A stretch of 64,000 bases of DNA, from the NCBI GenBank assembly GCA_947487385.1, contig CANKWU010000010.1:1-64000 (forward strand), written 5' to 3'. The stretch is from Spartobacteria bacterium. Its GTDB lineage: Bacteria; Verrucomicrobiota; Verrucomicrobiia; Chthoniobacterales; UBA6821. The notes beneath the pieces were generated by a model. It was given only the letters and a program-made list of their open reading frames with translations, was not told where the DNA came from and did no database searches. Below, piece after piece: positions 27,346 through 36,346 of the stretch; positions within the stretch are counted from its first letter, which is position 1; every line of letters begins with the position of its first letter. The position numbers and the translations under genes were made by a program.

Positions 27346-28266
27346 CTAGAAAGAATAACCAATGCTGGCGCCGCCGTAGAACCTATTTACTGGCATCGCT
27401 GTCAACGCCACGGTGTTATAGAGGTCTGGCTGGTAGGTGTAGGCCACATAGGCAGTTAAGGAGATCGCGCTAGTGACTTTCCAAGTCACGGGGGCGGTAA
27501 CCTGCCAGTTGTTAAAGCCGTAGAGTTTGGAGGCCCCCTGAGAGCTGGCTGTGTTGTTGTACCCGAAAGAGATGTTGTATTGGGTATTCGGGTTGAAGCT
27601 AACGATGTCCTTGTAGAGGGGAACACCGACGGTGAGCGCGGTGCTCAGGAAGCTCGAGCCGGCGTTAATGCTGGCATAGTTGTTTGGCGCAGCCTGGCCA
27701 AGCTCGTAGAAGTAGGCAATGGATGGCACCCAGGAAACATCACCCGTCTTGACCGTGTAATTGGCATTGATGTTCACCTCTTGCTGGATGCCAGTACCAC
27801 CTGGCTTGTAGCTGCTTATACCACCTTGCTCGGTTGGGAATCCGCAGTTAAAGTAGTTGTATAGGGCATAACCGCAACCCACTGCCAAGTTGCCAAAGGT
27901 GTGAGTGTAGCTTATGGGGACATCCAACTCTGTATAACTGTTACCATTGTAAGGCGAGTTCTGACCCAGAGCAACGCAGGACCAGAATGCTATAGCTAAT
28001 GCGTCATTCGATGTGATGTGCCAGACAGGCGTGAAGGAAAGTGTTGCGATACCCTTGTTTGGTATCCAGTCGACACCACGGAAGTTGTACATGCTGTCAT
28101 AACCAGTGGTAACCGTTCCGGTGAACATGGGAGTAGCCGCGACTTCCGCGACGGGTTGTTTGACGTTTTTGTCGGAAGAAGCCGAGTTTGTCTCGGCTGC
28201 CTGTAGGGCTGAGGTGAGTGCAACTGCGGCAAGTGCGACAGTTGCAACGCGTGTGATGAGTTTCAT
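27346..28266 (-). CDS. Putative outer-membrane beta-barrel protein, paralog 1
   Basis: Signal peptide MKLITRVATVALAAVALTSALQAAE; TGYDSMYNFRGVDW; C-terminal NRFYGGASIGYSF. Confidence 0.75.
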   Translation of the reverse strand: MKLITRVATVALAAVALTSALQAAETNSASSDKNVKQPVAEVAATPMFTGTVTTGYDSMYNFRGVDWIPNKGIATLSFTPVWHITSNDALAIAFWSCVALGQNSPYNGNSYTELDVPISYTHTFGNLAVGCGYALYNYFNCGFPTEQGGISSYKPGGTGIQQEVNINANYTVKTGDVSWVPSIAYFYELGQAAPNNYASINAGSSFLSTALTVGVPLYKDIVSFNPNTQYNISFGYNNTASSQGASKLYGFNNWQVTAPVTWKVTSAISLTAYVAYTYQPDLYNTVALTAMPVNRFYGGASIGYSF

Positions 28267-28875
28267 GATATGTTTATTTGGCAATAGGACTGGTTGAAGT
28301 CCTATCTAAGGATTAAGCACACGGCATGCCAAATGGGTCTTCACTATTTTCAGTAGGAGAGTTTGCTAAGGAGGGAATATTACGGCTGAAAAATTATTTC
28401 TCGAGTTGCTTAGTTTGGTATGAGTTGGAAGGTAAAAATATATTAATCTAATAGAGATGGTGGGTTGGTGTAGCTTGACATTGCATAGTCCAAGCAACTT
28501 AGGGATCGAGTGCGTAGGCCCTAGAAAGGAGCGAAAGTGAGTTGTTAGGATTACAATAAAGAAATGTTTTGGAGACATCTCAACCCGTTTTAACAAAAGT
28601 ACGAGATACGGTGTCGATCCCCGCGCTGCAAGTTTTCTCCGAGTAACTAAAAAGAAAGCAAACAACCGGAGTGACGAGCTTATAGACGAGCTCTTGGAAA
28701 AGTATGGATCGCGCCCCGAGGCGGTGCTTGGAGAGAAAGGCAAGAGGCTTTCGCTCAATCGACAAGCTCCCCACCTTGCTTTACTTCATTAATGCCAAAC
28801 TCCAAATCCCAGCCCAATGATAACAGCGAAGAAACTACCAACTTATCGATAGCTCGGTAAGCTTATGTAAGAAAA

Positions 28876-28911
28876 AAGAAAAGCTCCACCAATACTGGTA
28901 GAGCTTTTCTT
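28876..28911 (-). terminator. Rho-independent terminator
   Basis: aagaaaagctccaccaatactggtagagcttttctt. Confidence 0.8.
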
Positions 28912-28930
28912 GTCAGTCTAACCCCAAGTT

Positions 28931-29851
28931 TTAGAACGAATACCCAACGCTGGCGCCACCGTAGAACCTGTTCTCCGGCATCGCTGTGAGTGCAACCGTG
29001 TTGTAAAGATTGGGCTGGTAGGTGTAGGCCACGTACGCCGTCAAGGAGAGGGCGCTGGTGATCTTCCAAGTCACCGGTGCGGTGACCTGCCAGTTGTTGA
29101 AGCCGTAGAGTTTAGAGGCACCTTGCGAGCTAGCTGTGTTGTTGTACCCGAAGGAGATATTGTACTGGGTGTTCGGGTTGAAGCTGACGATGTCTTTGTA
29201 GAGAGGAACACCGACGGTCAGTGCGGGGCTCAGGAAACTCGAGCCGGCGTTGATGCTGGCGTAGTTGTTAGGCGCTCCTACCCCACACTCGTAGAAGTAG
29301 GCAATGGATGGCACCCAGGAAACGGCACCGGTCTTTACGGTGTAGTTTGCATTGATGTTCACCTCGTGTTGGAGGCCTGTTCCACCTGGCTTGTAGCTGC
29401 TGATGCCACCTTGCTCGGTTGGGAAGCCGTAGTTGAAGTAGTTGTAGAGAGTATAACCGCAGCCCACGGCCAAGTTGCCGAAGGTGTGGACATAGCTCGG
29501 GGAGACATCCAACTCGGTATAGTTGTTACCATTGAAAGGCGAGTTCTGACCCAGAGCAACGCAGAACCAGAGTGGTACTGAGAAGGTGTCGTTGGGAGTG
29601 ATGTGCCAGACCGGCGTGAAGGTGGCTGTCGCGATACCCTTGTTTGGGATCCAGTCAACACCACGGAAGTTGTACATGCTGTCGTATCCGGTGGTCACTG
29701 TGCCAGTGAACATGGGAGTAGCCGCGACTTCCTCAACGGGCTGTTTGAAGTTTTTCCCCGAGGAAACCGAGTTGGTCTCGGCGGCCCGGAGTGCAGAGGT
29801 GACTGCAACTGACGCAAGTGCGACAGTTGCAACGCGTGTGATGAGTTTCAT
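28931..29851 (-). CDS. Putative outer-membrane beta-barrel protein, paralog 2
   Basis: Near-identical to 27346..28266 over most of its length; C-terminal NRFYGGASVGYSF. Confidence 0.75.
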   Translation of the reverse strand: MKLITRVATVALASVAVTSALRAAETNSVSSGKNFKQPVEEVAATPMFTGTVTTGYDSMYNFRGVDWIPNKGIATATFTPVWHITPNDTFSVPLWFCVALGQNSPFNGNNYTELDVSPSYVHTFGNLAVGCGYTLYNYFNYGFPTEQGGISSYKPGGTGLQHEVNINANYTVKTGAVSWVPSIAYFYECGVGAPNNYASINAGSSFLSPALTVGVPLYKDIVSFNPNTQYNISFGYNNTASSQGASKLYGFNNWQVTAPVTWKITSALSLTAYVAYTYQPNLYNTVALTAMPENRFYGGASVGYSF

Positions 29852-30019
29852 GGTAGGTTTGATTTGGTTGGATGGAACCACAGTAGTTCCGCAAGGGGTA
29901 TAAGCACAGAGCGTGCCAAGTTCTTTTTAAAACCCACTAACAGAGTAAATCGTCAGACGATCTCAGCAAATCCCTGAGCCGGTTGATCAAAAAAAACCAC
30001 TGCCGATACCGATAATCAG

Positions 30020-30226
30020 TTAACTCTTTGGCTTCCAGAGTGCGGCGTCGAGGCATGCCCAGAGATGGATGATCCAGCCCAGTAGGAAAACCCAGAGAAT
30101 CCCCGTGAAGACAAAGAAGAGGATGGCGGGCAGCAACCGCCCCTGAAGAAGCTGGCCCAGTCCGGGTATGAAGAAGCTCGCTAAGGAAGCAATTACATTG
30201 CCGGCCGATCCTTGTCCGTTAGTCAT
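30020..30226 (-). CDS. Small membrane protein
   Basis: 68 aa; SLASFFIPGLGQLLQGRLLPAILFFVFTGILWVFLLGWIIHLWACLDAALW. Confidence 0.6.
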   Translation of the reverse strand: MTNGQGSAGNVIASLASFFIPGLGQLLQGRLLPAILFFVFTGILWVFLLGWIIHLWACLDAALWKPKS

Positions 30227-30254
30227 ACCAAGATTTCACAACAACATTTTATTC

Positions 30255-30297
30255 CTGTCGAGCGCAGCCTTGTACGCTACAGCTTCGCTCTTGCTTA
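30255..30297. repeat. Imperfect palindrome related to 35351..35392
   Basis: gtcgagcgcagccttgtacgctacagcttcgctcttgc. Confidence 0.4.
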
Positions 30298-30330
30298 TCT
30301 TATTATCACGTATCAACCTGCCAATAAACC

Positions 30331-30957
30331 ATGGACATCCTCTTCTCTCCGGCCCATCTCCACGTGGCCATCAATCATGTTCCGATCATCGGACTCTCTG
30401 TCGCCTGCCTGCCTATTCTGATTGGGATCCTTTTCCATAGTCGTGGTGCTTTGGCGTCGGGACTGCTAGCTGTGATATTCTGTGCTGGAACGATGCCCTT
30501 TGTCATGGAGACGGGTGAAGCCGCCTATGACGCTTTCATGGATGGTTCAATCCAACCCGGCTTGGATGAGGCTGGAAAAACCGCTCTTCGGCAGCACGCT
30601 CACCGTGCGGACGCAACCGCTCCCCTTGTCTATTCAGCGGGAATTCTGTCTCTCATTTCCCTCCTGGCCCTGATCAAGTTTCCCCGTCAGGCGACCTGGA
30701 TCGGCTGGGCTGTCCTCCTAGGGTGCACGATTTCCATCGGCTTGAGCATCTGGACCGCCGAGGCCGGGGGATGGATCCGACATCCAGAATTCCGTCCCAT
30801 CCCAAAGACAACTCCAACCCCAACTCCAACTCCCGTTGCCATTCCCACGGCATCACCCGCCATGACCCCATTACCCCTGCCGACTGCTTCCGTTGTGCCG
30901 GGAACAGGACTTGCGCCTTCAGAATCAGGATCTATCACGGCGCCGGCGACGAACTGA
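30331..30957 (+). CDS. DUF2231-like membrane protein with Pro/Thr-rich tail
   Basis: HLHVAINHVPIIGLSVACLPILIGILFHSR...; tail TTPTPTPTPVAIPTASPAMTPLPLPT. Confidence 0.6.
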   Translation: MDILFSPAHLHVAINHVPIIGLSVACLPILIGILFHSRGALASGLLAVIFCAGTMPFVMETGEAAYDAFMDGSIQPGLDEAGKTALRQHAHRADATAPLVYSAGILSLISLLALIKFPRQATWIGWAVLLGCTISIGLSIWTAEAGGWIRHPEFRPIPKTTPTPTPTPVAIPTASPAMTPLPLPTASVVPGTGLAPSESGSITAPATN

Positions 30958-31060
30958 TTTTTTTTAGGCTGCAGAAGAAATTTTGGGGGATTTCGCCGTG
31001 GGCGGTGAATTACTTTTGGAACGGGAATGGTTCCCGCTCTGAACAAAACATACCATACCC

Positions 31061-31225
31061 ATGAAAACATTGATCAAAGCTGGCGCCATGCTCGCCCTCA
31101 TCGCGGGACTCGGACTGGCAACCGTCTCCGCTGCGGACAGCTGCAAGGCATGCAATGGTTGCGCAAAAAGCTGCAGCTCCTGCGTGAAGTGCTCGGATGG
31201 CAAGTGCGCTTCTTGCTGCAAGTAA
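31061..31225 (+). CDS. Secreted Cys-rich mini-protein (54 aa, 9 Cys)
   Basis: MKTLIKAGAMLALIAGLGLATVSAADSCKACNGCAKSCSSCVKCSDGKCASCCK; absent from supplied ORF track (too short). Confidence 0.75.
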   Translation: MKTLIKAGAMLALIAGLGLATVSAADSCKACNGCAKSCSSCVKCSDGKCASCCK

Positions 31226-31297
31226 GCTGAGGATTCAACGCGGCGGAGGTGGTACTGAAAAAGCCTGCCTCCGCCCGCTGAGTCACTTACCTTTCAC

Positions 31298-31600
31298 ATG
31301 ATGAATCCCGAGAAGCAACTCTCAGACCTACTGCAAGAGTGGACTACGCCCACGGAGCCTAGATCCGGCTTTAACCGTTCCGTCTGGGCTCGCATCGAAG
31401 CCGCCGAGAGTAACGGGCCCATGGACTTACCCTTCTTCTCTTGGCTCCAGCAGCTAGCCGTGCCTCGGATTGCCGCGACCTGTGTTGCCGTGGCCCTCTT
31501 CGGCGGCATTTTGGTCGGAGGAATGCAGGCCCGTTCTTCTGAGGAGGAGCGCTATCTTCTTTCATTGAAACCCTTCGCCTCCGTCACGCACTCGCGCTGA
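31298..31600 (+). CDS. Putative anti-sigma factor (single TM)
   Basis: One TM PRIAATCVAVALFGGILVGGM; encoded upstream of CnrX-like and ECF sigma genes. Confidence 0.6.
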   Translation: MMNPEKQLSDLLQEWTTPTEPRSGFNRSVWARIEAAESNGPMDLPFFSWLQQLAVPRIAATCVAVALFGGILVGGMQARSSEEERYLLSLKPFASVTHSR

Positions 31601-31610
31601 TTCTTGATCC

Positions 31611-32042
31611 ATGAAACGCGGCTTTCTTATTCTTCTGGCCGTGGTCATCGCAGGAGTCGGAGCGGCATTGGTAACAAGACATCTTTTGCGAGGTCCATCC
31701 TCGGCATGGCTTTGCCATCAGTACGGACTCTCTCCTCAAAAGGTGGGAGCTATCGAGGGGCTGCAACAACAATACGGATCTCGATGCGGCCCCTATTGTG
31801 ACCAGATGTGCGAAGCCAATGCCCGTCTCGAACAACTCTCGCTGGAGGCTGGGCTGGGCCAGCAGAGCATCACTCCGGAACTCCGTGAGGCCGTGGCGGA
31901 GACCGATCGTATCCGTACCGAGATACGGATCGTGATGCTCGAGCATTTCTATGCCGTGGCTGCGGAACTCCCTCCTGAGAAACGCAGGGCTTATTTGCTC
32001 AAGGTGCTCCCCTTGGTGATCGACTCCTGCGGCTCACAATAA
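31611..32042 (+). CDS. Periplasmic metal-sensor-like protein (CnrX/Spy-type)
   Basis: N-terminal TM anchor then helical C/H/M-containing domain (CHQYGL...CGPYCDQMCEANARLEQL). Confidence 0.6.
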   Translation: MKRGFLILLAVVIAGVGAALVTRHLLRGPSSAWLCHQYGLSPQKVGAIEGLQQQYGSRCGPYCDQMCEANARLEQLSLEAGLGQQSITPELREAVAETDRIRTEIRIVMLEHFYAVAAELPPEKRRAYLLKVLPLVIDSCGSQ

Positions 32043-32054
32043 GGGCCCCCTTTC

Positions 32055-32609
32055 ATGTCTGAAACCGAACAGGAGGACCGAGACGCGATGGCTCTTCTGG
32101 CTAGCGGAGAGGATCTCGCTCTCAATGCGATCATGGAGCGCTGGAAGAGTCGCCTCATTGCCTACCTCTACCGCTTCACGGGAAACGAAGCGACGGCCTT
32201 AGAACTGGCCGAGGAGACCTTTGTGAGGGTCTATCAGAGCCGGGCAAAGTTCCGGGCGGGCGGTCAGTTCTCCACCTGGCTCTTTGGCATTGCAGCTAAT
32301 CTGGCAAAGAACCATCTCCGCTGGCAAAGACGCCATCCGACAGTTACCATCGAAGAAGCCGCCACAGTAGCTTCCGAGGGCGATCCTCTCAAGGCTGTCG
32401 AATCACGAGAGCGAGAAATGGCCGTGCGCACGGCGATCGCCTCCTTGCCGCCCGATCTCCGTGAGACCTTGATCCTGAGCGAATACGAGCAACTCTCCCA
32501 ATCCGAGATCGCCACTATTGCAGAATGCTCGGTTAAGGCAGTCGAGCGCCGACTGAGTCATGCCCGGGAACTTCTAAGGAAAGAACTCTCACGCTATCTG
32601 CGTGGCTGA
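32055..32609 (+). CDS. ECF RNA polymerase sigma factor
   Basis: Sigma2 LIAYLYRFTGNEATALELAEETFVRVYQSRAKFRAGGQFSTWLFGIAANLAKNHLR; sigma4 LPPDLRETLILSEYEQLSQSEIATIAECSVKAVERRLSHARELLRKEL. Confidence 0.93.
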   Translation: MSETEQEDRDAMALLASGEDLALNAIMERWKSRLIAYLYRFTGNEATALELAEETFVRVYQSRAKFRAGGQFSTWLFGIAANLAKNHLRWQRRHPTVTIEEAATVASEGDPLKAVESREREMAVRTAIASLPPDLRETLILSEYEQLSQSEIATIAECSVKAVERRLSHARELLRKELSRYLRG

Positions 32610-32907
32610 AGAAATTTTGGCTCCTCGCTATTTTGAGTGGGCAGGAATGATGGCTCTGCTTACCATCCTGCCCTCCCAATCGTTCGCGGCACCTCCCAAG
32701 GATGGAGCCGTGATGTGCGATAAGTGCAAAATGGTCATAGTGAAAGTCCCGAGCCGCTCCCCTGCAAAGAGTCAAACGCTCGTCTACTATGATGTGAAGA
32801 CCATGGAGTGTCCTGACTGCCATTCGGCCATGGAGAACTTCTTCAAGACCGGCAAGCTCAAGCACACCTGCACCCATTGCGGTGGAACAATGACTGTCTG
32901 CCACTGA
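32602..32907 (+). CDS. Secreted Cys/His-rich protein, putative metal binding
   Basis: MCDKCKMVIVKV...MECPDCHSAMENFF...KHTCTHCGGTMTVCH; overlaps sigma gene stop. Confidence 0.65.
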   Translation: MAEEILAPRYFEWAGMMALLTILPSQSFAAPPKDGAVMCDKCKMVIVKVPSRSPAKSQTLVYYDVKTMECPDCHSAMENFFKTGKLKHTCTHCGGTMTVCH

Positions 32908-32967
32908 TTGCTCTGCTCCAACTAGAGCGGTTTCGGTTTTATTTGACGCATGTAAAAGGGAAGAAAT

Positions 32968-33096
32968 CTCGCGCAAAGACGCAAAGACGCAGAGTTTTTA
33001 TGACTCATGGCAACGTATCTTTGGAGAAAAAGGTGACGGTCTTCTCCGGACCCAATCCTTTGTCTTTTCCTCCGCGCCTTTGCGCCTTTGCGCGAG
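32968..33096. repeat. Imperfect palindromic repeat with 9-nt periodic arms
   Basis: ctcgcgcaaagacgcaaagacgcagag ... cctccgcgcctttgcgcctttgcgcgag. Confidence 0.85.
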
Positions 33097-33204
33097 TCCT
33101 GTTATTTATCGACGGTCAAGCTGATCGCCCAAAGAACGACAGATTAATCGCAAGATGCTCTAGAATGCAGTGTCATCAATCTACTAGCGCGAATTTAGGT
33201 CAAG

Positions 33205-35220
33205 TTACGATTCAATATCCTTGGGAAGCTTCAGAGCTAGCAAGCGGAGACTGTTCAGCACCACCAGCAGAGTACTTCCCTCATGGGCGGCAACGCCCAA
33301 GGTAAGGGGGACTGGAAAGAAAAAAGCGGTGCAGACCATGACGACCACGGTTCCTAGGGCGACCACGATGTTCTGGTTGATGATCTTCTTGGCCTGAACG
33401 CTCAAGAGGCGGGCCAGCAGGAAGTTCTCTATTCGATCGTTCATCAGCACAACCTCCGCCTGTTCGAGGGCGGCGTCGGAGCCCCGGGCTCCCATGGCCA
33501 CGCCCACATCGGCGGCCGCAATGCAGGGTGCATCGTTCACACCGTCCCCGATCATGGCCACACGGACCTTCCCCCCTTCCTTAAGGTTCTCGATGGCCTC
33601 GACTTTTCCATCGGGTGAGAGTTCGGAGAGAATCTTTCCGATCCCGACCTTCTCTCCGATCAGTTGGGCCGACTCTCTGTGATCACCGGTGAGCATGACC
33701 GTGCGAACGCCCTTCTCATGAAGCCTGCGCAGGGTGGTGATCGATGCGGCGCGGATCTCGTCTGAGAAAATCATCCGTCCGAGGAGTCCCCTCCCCGCTA
33801 CCCAGACGACCGCACCGGCCGACTTCCCTGCCGGGGGAAGATCGTCTTCGTGGAAGATCTCCAGCCCGAGGGCGAGCTTACGACTACCCATCACAAAGGT
33901 CTCCCCGTCGATATCAGCTCGGACTCCCTTGCCAAGGATGGTTTGAAAGTTAGCCACCTCCATGGCGGGGGTACCCCATGTCATAGCGATCCGTCGGATC
34001 GCACGGGAGAGTGGGTGTTCGGAGAGACGTGCCAAGGAATGGGCCACCGAGCGAAAACGGGTTTCATTTCCCTCAAAGATTTCGACCTCCGCGAGGGTCA
34101 GGTTGCCTGAGGTAAGGGTTCCTGTCTTATCGAGGGCCACAACGCCGACATCCGCTAGCGTCTCGATGGCCGCACCTCCCCTGTAGAGGATGCCACGTCG
34201 CGCCCCACTTGCGATCGCTGAGAGAATAGCCGAGGGGACCGAGAGAACCAGGGCGCAGGGAGAGGCCACCACGAGCAGAGTCATCGTCCGGTAGAAGGCG
34301 CTGGCCGTGCCGTCACATTTCTCAAACGGCGCGAGGCCCAGTAGCAGCCACCAGACAAAGAACATGAAGGTACAGATCAGAAGGATCGTCCATGTGTAGC
34401 CCGTGCCGAATCGGTCCGTGAAGCGCTGGGAGGGGGCCTTCAGGTTCTGGGCGTTCTGGATGAGGCGGATGATTTTCTGCAGGGAACTCTCACTGGCTGG
34501 CCTAAGAACCCTTCCTTCCAGGACGCCCCAAAGATTGATTGTTCCGGAGAGGGCCGTGTCTCCGAGGCGCTTCGATACCGGCATGGCCTCACCAGTCATG
34601 TTCGACTCATCGCAGGCGCTCTCCCCCTTGATCACCTCCATGTCGGCAGGGATCTGTTCCCCGGTGGTGACGAGAATCACCATGCCGGGTGCCAGCTTCT
34701 CCACCGGAACGGACTCCTCGACTCCATTACTGAGGACACGAGCGGTCTTGGGGGCTCCGCGGAAGAGGGCGTCGATGGCCTTCTTGGTACGCCCCATCGC
34801 GAAGTGCTCCATGGCACCGGATGCCGAGAAGAGAAAGAGAAGCAGGGCCCCCTCGCGCCAGGCGCCGATCACTCCAGCTCCGACAGCCACCGCTAGCATC
34901 AGAAAATGGACGTCGAGTTGGCCTTTGCGAAGGCGTTCCCAGGCATCGCCTGCCGCATCCCATCCCCCGCAGAGGTAGGCCAAGAGATAGAAAACCGTGG
35001 CCCAAGCTCGGTTGTGGAAGAGAAGTTCACTGATGAGGCCCGACCCTCCGAAGACAAAACACCCGGCCGCCAGAATCGCCATCAGGCGCCATTCTTCGTG
35101 GTCATCTTTCTCTTCATTCCCCAAGGGGGAGCGCCTCCCCACGACATACTTCACCCAACACGTGGAGCACCCCCCTCTAAGTCGAGAGAGCAGTGAGGGA
35201 ATTGAATCCTCGGTAGGCAT
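33205..35220 (-). CDS. Heavy-metal-translocating P1B-type ATPase, P1B-4-like
   Basis: DKTGTLTSG, TM motif SPCALV, C-terminal HEGSTLLVVLNSLRLL; no N-terminal HMA CxxC domain. Confidence 0.92.
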   Translation of the reverse strand: MPTEDSIPSLLSRLRGGCSTCWVKYVVGRRSPLGNEEKDDHEEWRLMAILAAGCFVFGGSGLISELLFHNRAWATVFYLLAYLCGGWDAAGDAWERLRKGQLDVHFLMLAVAVGAGVIGAWREGALLLFLFSASGAMEHFAMGRTKKAIDALFRGAPKTARVLSNGVEESVPVEKLAPGMVILVTTGEQIPADMEVIKGESACDESNMTGEAMPVSKRLGDTALSGTINLWGVLEGRVLRPASESSLQKIIRLIQNAQNLKAPSQRFTDRFGTGYTWTILLICTFMFFVWWLLLGLAPFEKCDGTASAFYRTMTLLVVASPCALVLSVPSAILSAIASGARRGILYRGGAAIETLADVGVVALDKTGTLTSGNLTLAEVEIFEGNETRFRSVAHSLARLSEHPLSRAIRRIAMTWGTPAMEVANFQTILGKGVRADIDGETFVMGSRKLALGLEIFHEDDLPPAGKSAGAVVWVAGRGLLGRMIFSDEIRAASITTLRRLHEKGVRTVMLTGDHRESAQLIGEKVGIGKILSELSPDGKVEAIENLKEGGKVRVAMIGDGVNDAPCIAAADVGVAMGARGSDAALEQAEVVLMNDRIENFLLARLLSVQAKKIINQNIVVALGTVVVMVCTAFFFPVPLTLGVAAHEGSTLLVVLNSLRLLALKLPKDIES

Positions 35221-35350
35221 TACTAAAACCTAGTGAATAGGCTGGGAATGAAAACAGGAGAATCGGATTACGGTAGAGACGCGGAAGACTGGATGGAGAG
35301 AAGCTCCATCATGGCAAAAGCGCAGAGACGATGGATGCGGGTCGTTGTTC

Positions 35351-35392
35351 CCCTGCGCTTGCAGTAGGTACACTACAGCTGCGCTTGGGCGC
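35351..35392. repeat. Imperfect palindrome related to 30255..30297
   Basis: cctgcgcttgcagtaggtacactacagctgcgcttgggcgcc. Confidence 0.4.
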
Positions 35393-35483
35393 CTAACCCC
35401 GCATCAAAAATCCTGTGCCCTAAACTCAGAATAAGGCTTTCACGCTTTTGGCCTATGCTGAGATCGGAATAACAGAACCCGTA

Positions 35484-36341
35484 CTATCCCCGCGCCCTCC
35501 TGCGTCGGTAAGTCGCAGCCAAGACCATCGCCCCCAGCGATAAAAGCCCATAGGTGGAGGGTTCCGGGATTGCCATCACGGAGAGGGTGGCGTTGAATCC
35601 GCTGTAAGCAGTAGAGGTTCCGCTGTAAGTGGCACCGCCGACCAAGATGGTGTAGTCGCCTGCATCTAAGGCAAATGTTCCCGTGACACTACCGTCGGCA
35701 AGACCGTCCCCCCTGATCACATCGTTGGTTTGAGTGGTTCCATTTGCACGAGGAATGATAGTCGCGCCGGTGCCGTAGTTGGCGGGAGTACCATCCGCAG
35801 CATTGCCCCGATAGGAGAATGCGGAGAGAGCGGCAGGGGTACCCGTATCATCGTCATCATCGTTTCCCATCTTCCAATCACCCAGGGCATTGAAGCATCC
35901 TTCCCAGTTTCCTGAACCATAGGTCGCGTTCATATAGGCACTGCTGATCCCGCTTGTATCATGGTCCTCAAGCGCAAGCGGAGGAAGGTGGGCAATCCCC
36001 TTGAAAATCGAGAAGCCGGGGTTCGCCATTGCTGGAATGGTTCCAATAAAGCCTAATCGGAAACTCGATCCCTGAATCTGCAGGGTGACCAGTCCCGTTG
36101 ACAGGAGTGAGAATCGAAAGGGAAGCAGGTTGTGACTGTCACCGAAATCTGCATCCGTGCCGTCGGCCCATCCGTAGTTAGACGAAATATTGTTTTGGGA
36201 AATCGTCACCGGGCTGGTGGATCCGCCGGGAGTGAAGACCCCGAAGTCCCTGCCTGTATATAGGATATGAGCGGAGAGTGGGGTGGCGGCCGCGCAGAGC
36301 GCGGCCGCCAAGTAAATGATGAAACGAGTTTTGGGGAGCAT
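35484..36341 (-). CDS. PEP-CTERM sorting-domain protein, paralog 1
   Basis: SAHILYTGRDFGVFT...; C-terminal IPEPSTYGLLSLGAMVLAATYRRRRARG. Confidence 0.85.
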   Translation of the reverse strand: MLPKTRFIIYLAAALCAAATPLSAHILYTGRDFGVFTPGGSTSPVTISQNNISSNYGWADGTDADFGDSHNLLPFRFSLLSTGLVTLQIQGSSFRLGFIGTIPAMANPGFSIFKGIAHLPPLALEDHDTSGISSAYMNATYGSGNWEGCFNALGDWKMGNDDDDDTGTPAALSAFSYRGNAADGTPANYGTGATIIPRANGTTQTNDVIRGDGLADGSVTGTFALDAGDYTILVGGATYSGTSTAYSGFNATLSVMAIPEPSTYGLLSLGAMVLAATYRRRRARG

Positions 36342-36346
36342 GAATT

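Noticed and set aside
30780-30905. Pro/Thr repeat (ccaaccccaactccaactcc) as a tandem-repeat locus of interest
   Set aside because: Short in-frame linker-like low complexity inside the 30331 membrane protein; common and unremarkable.
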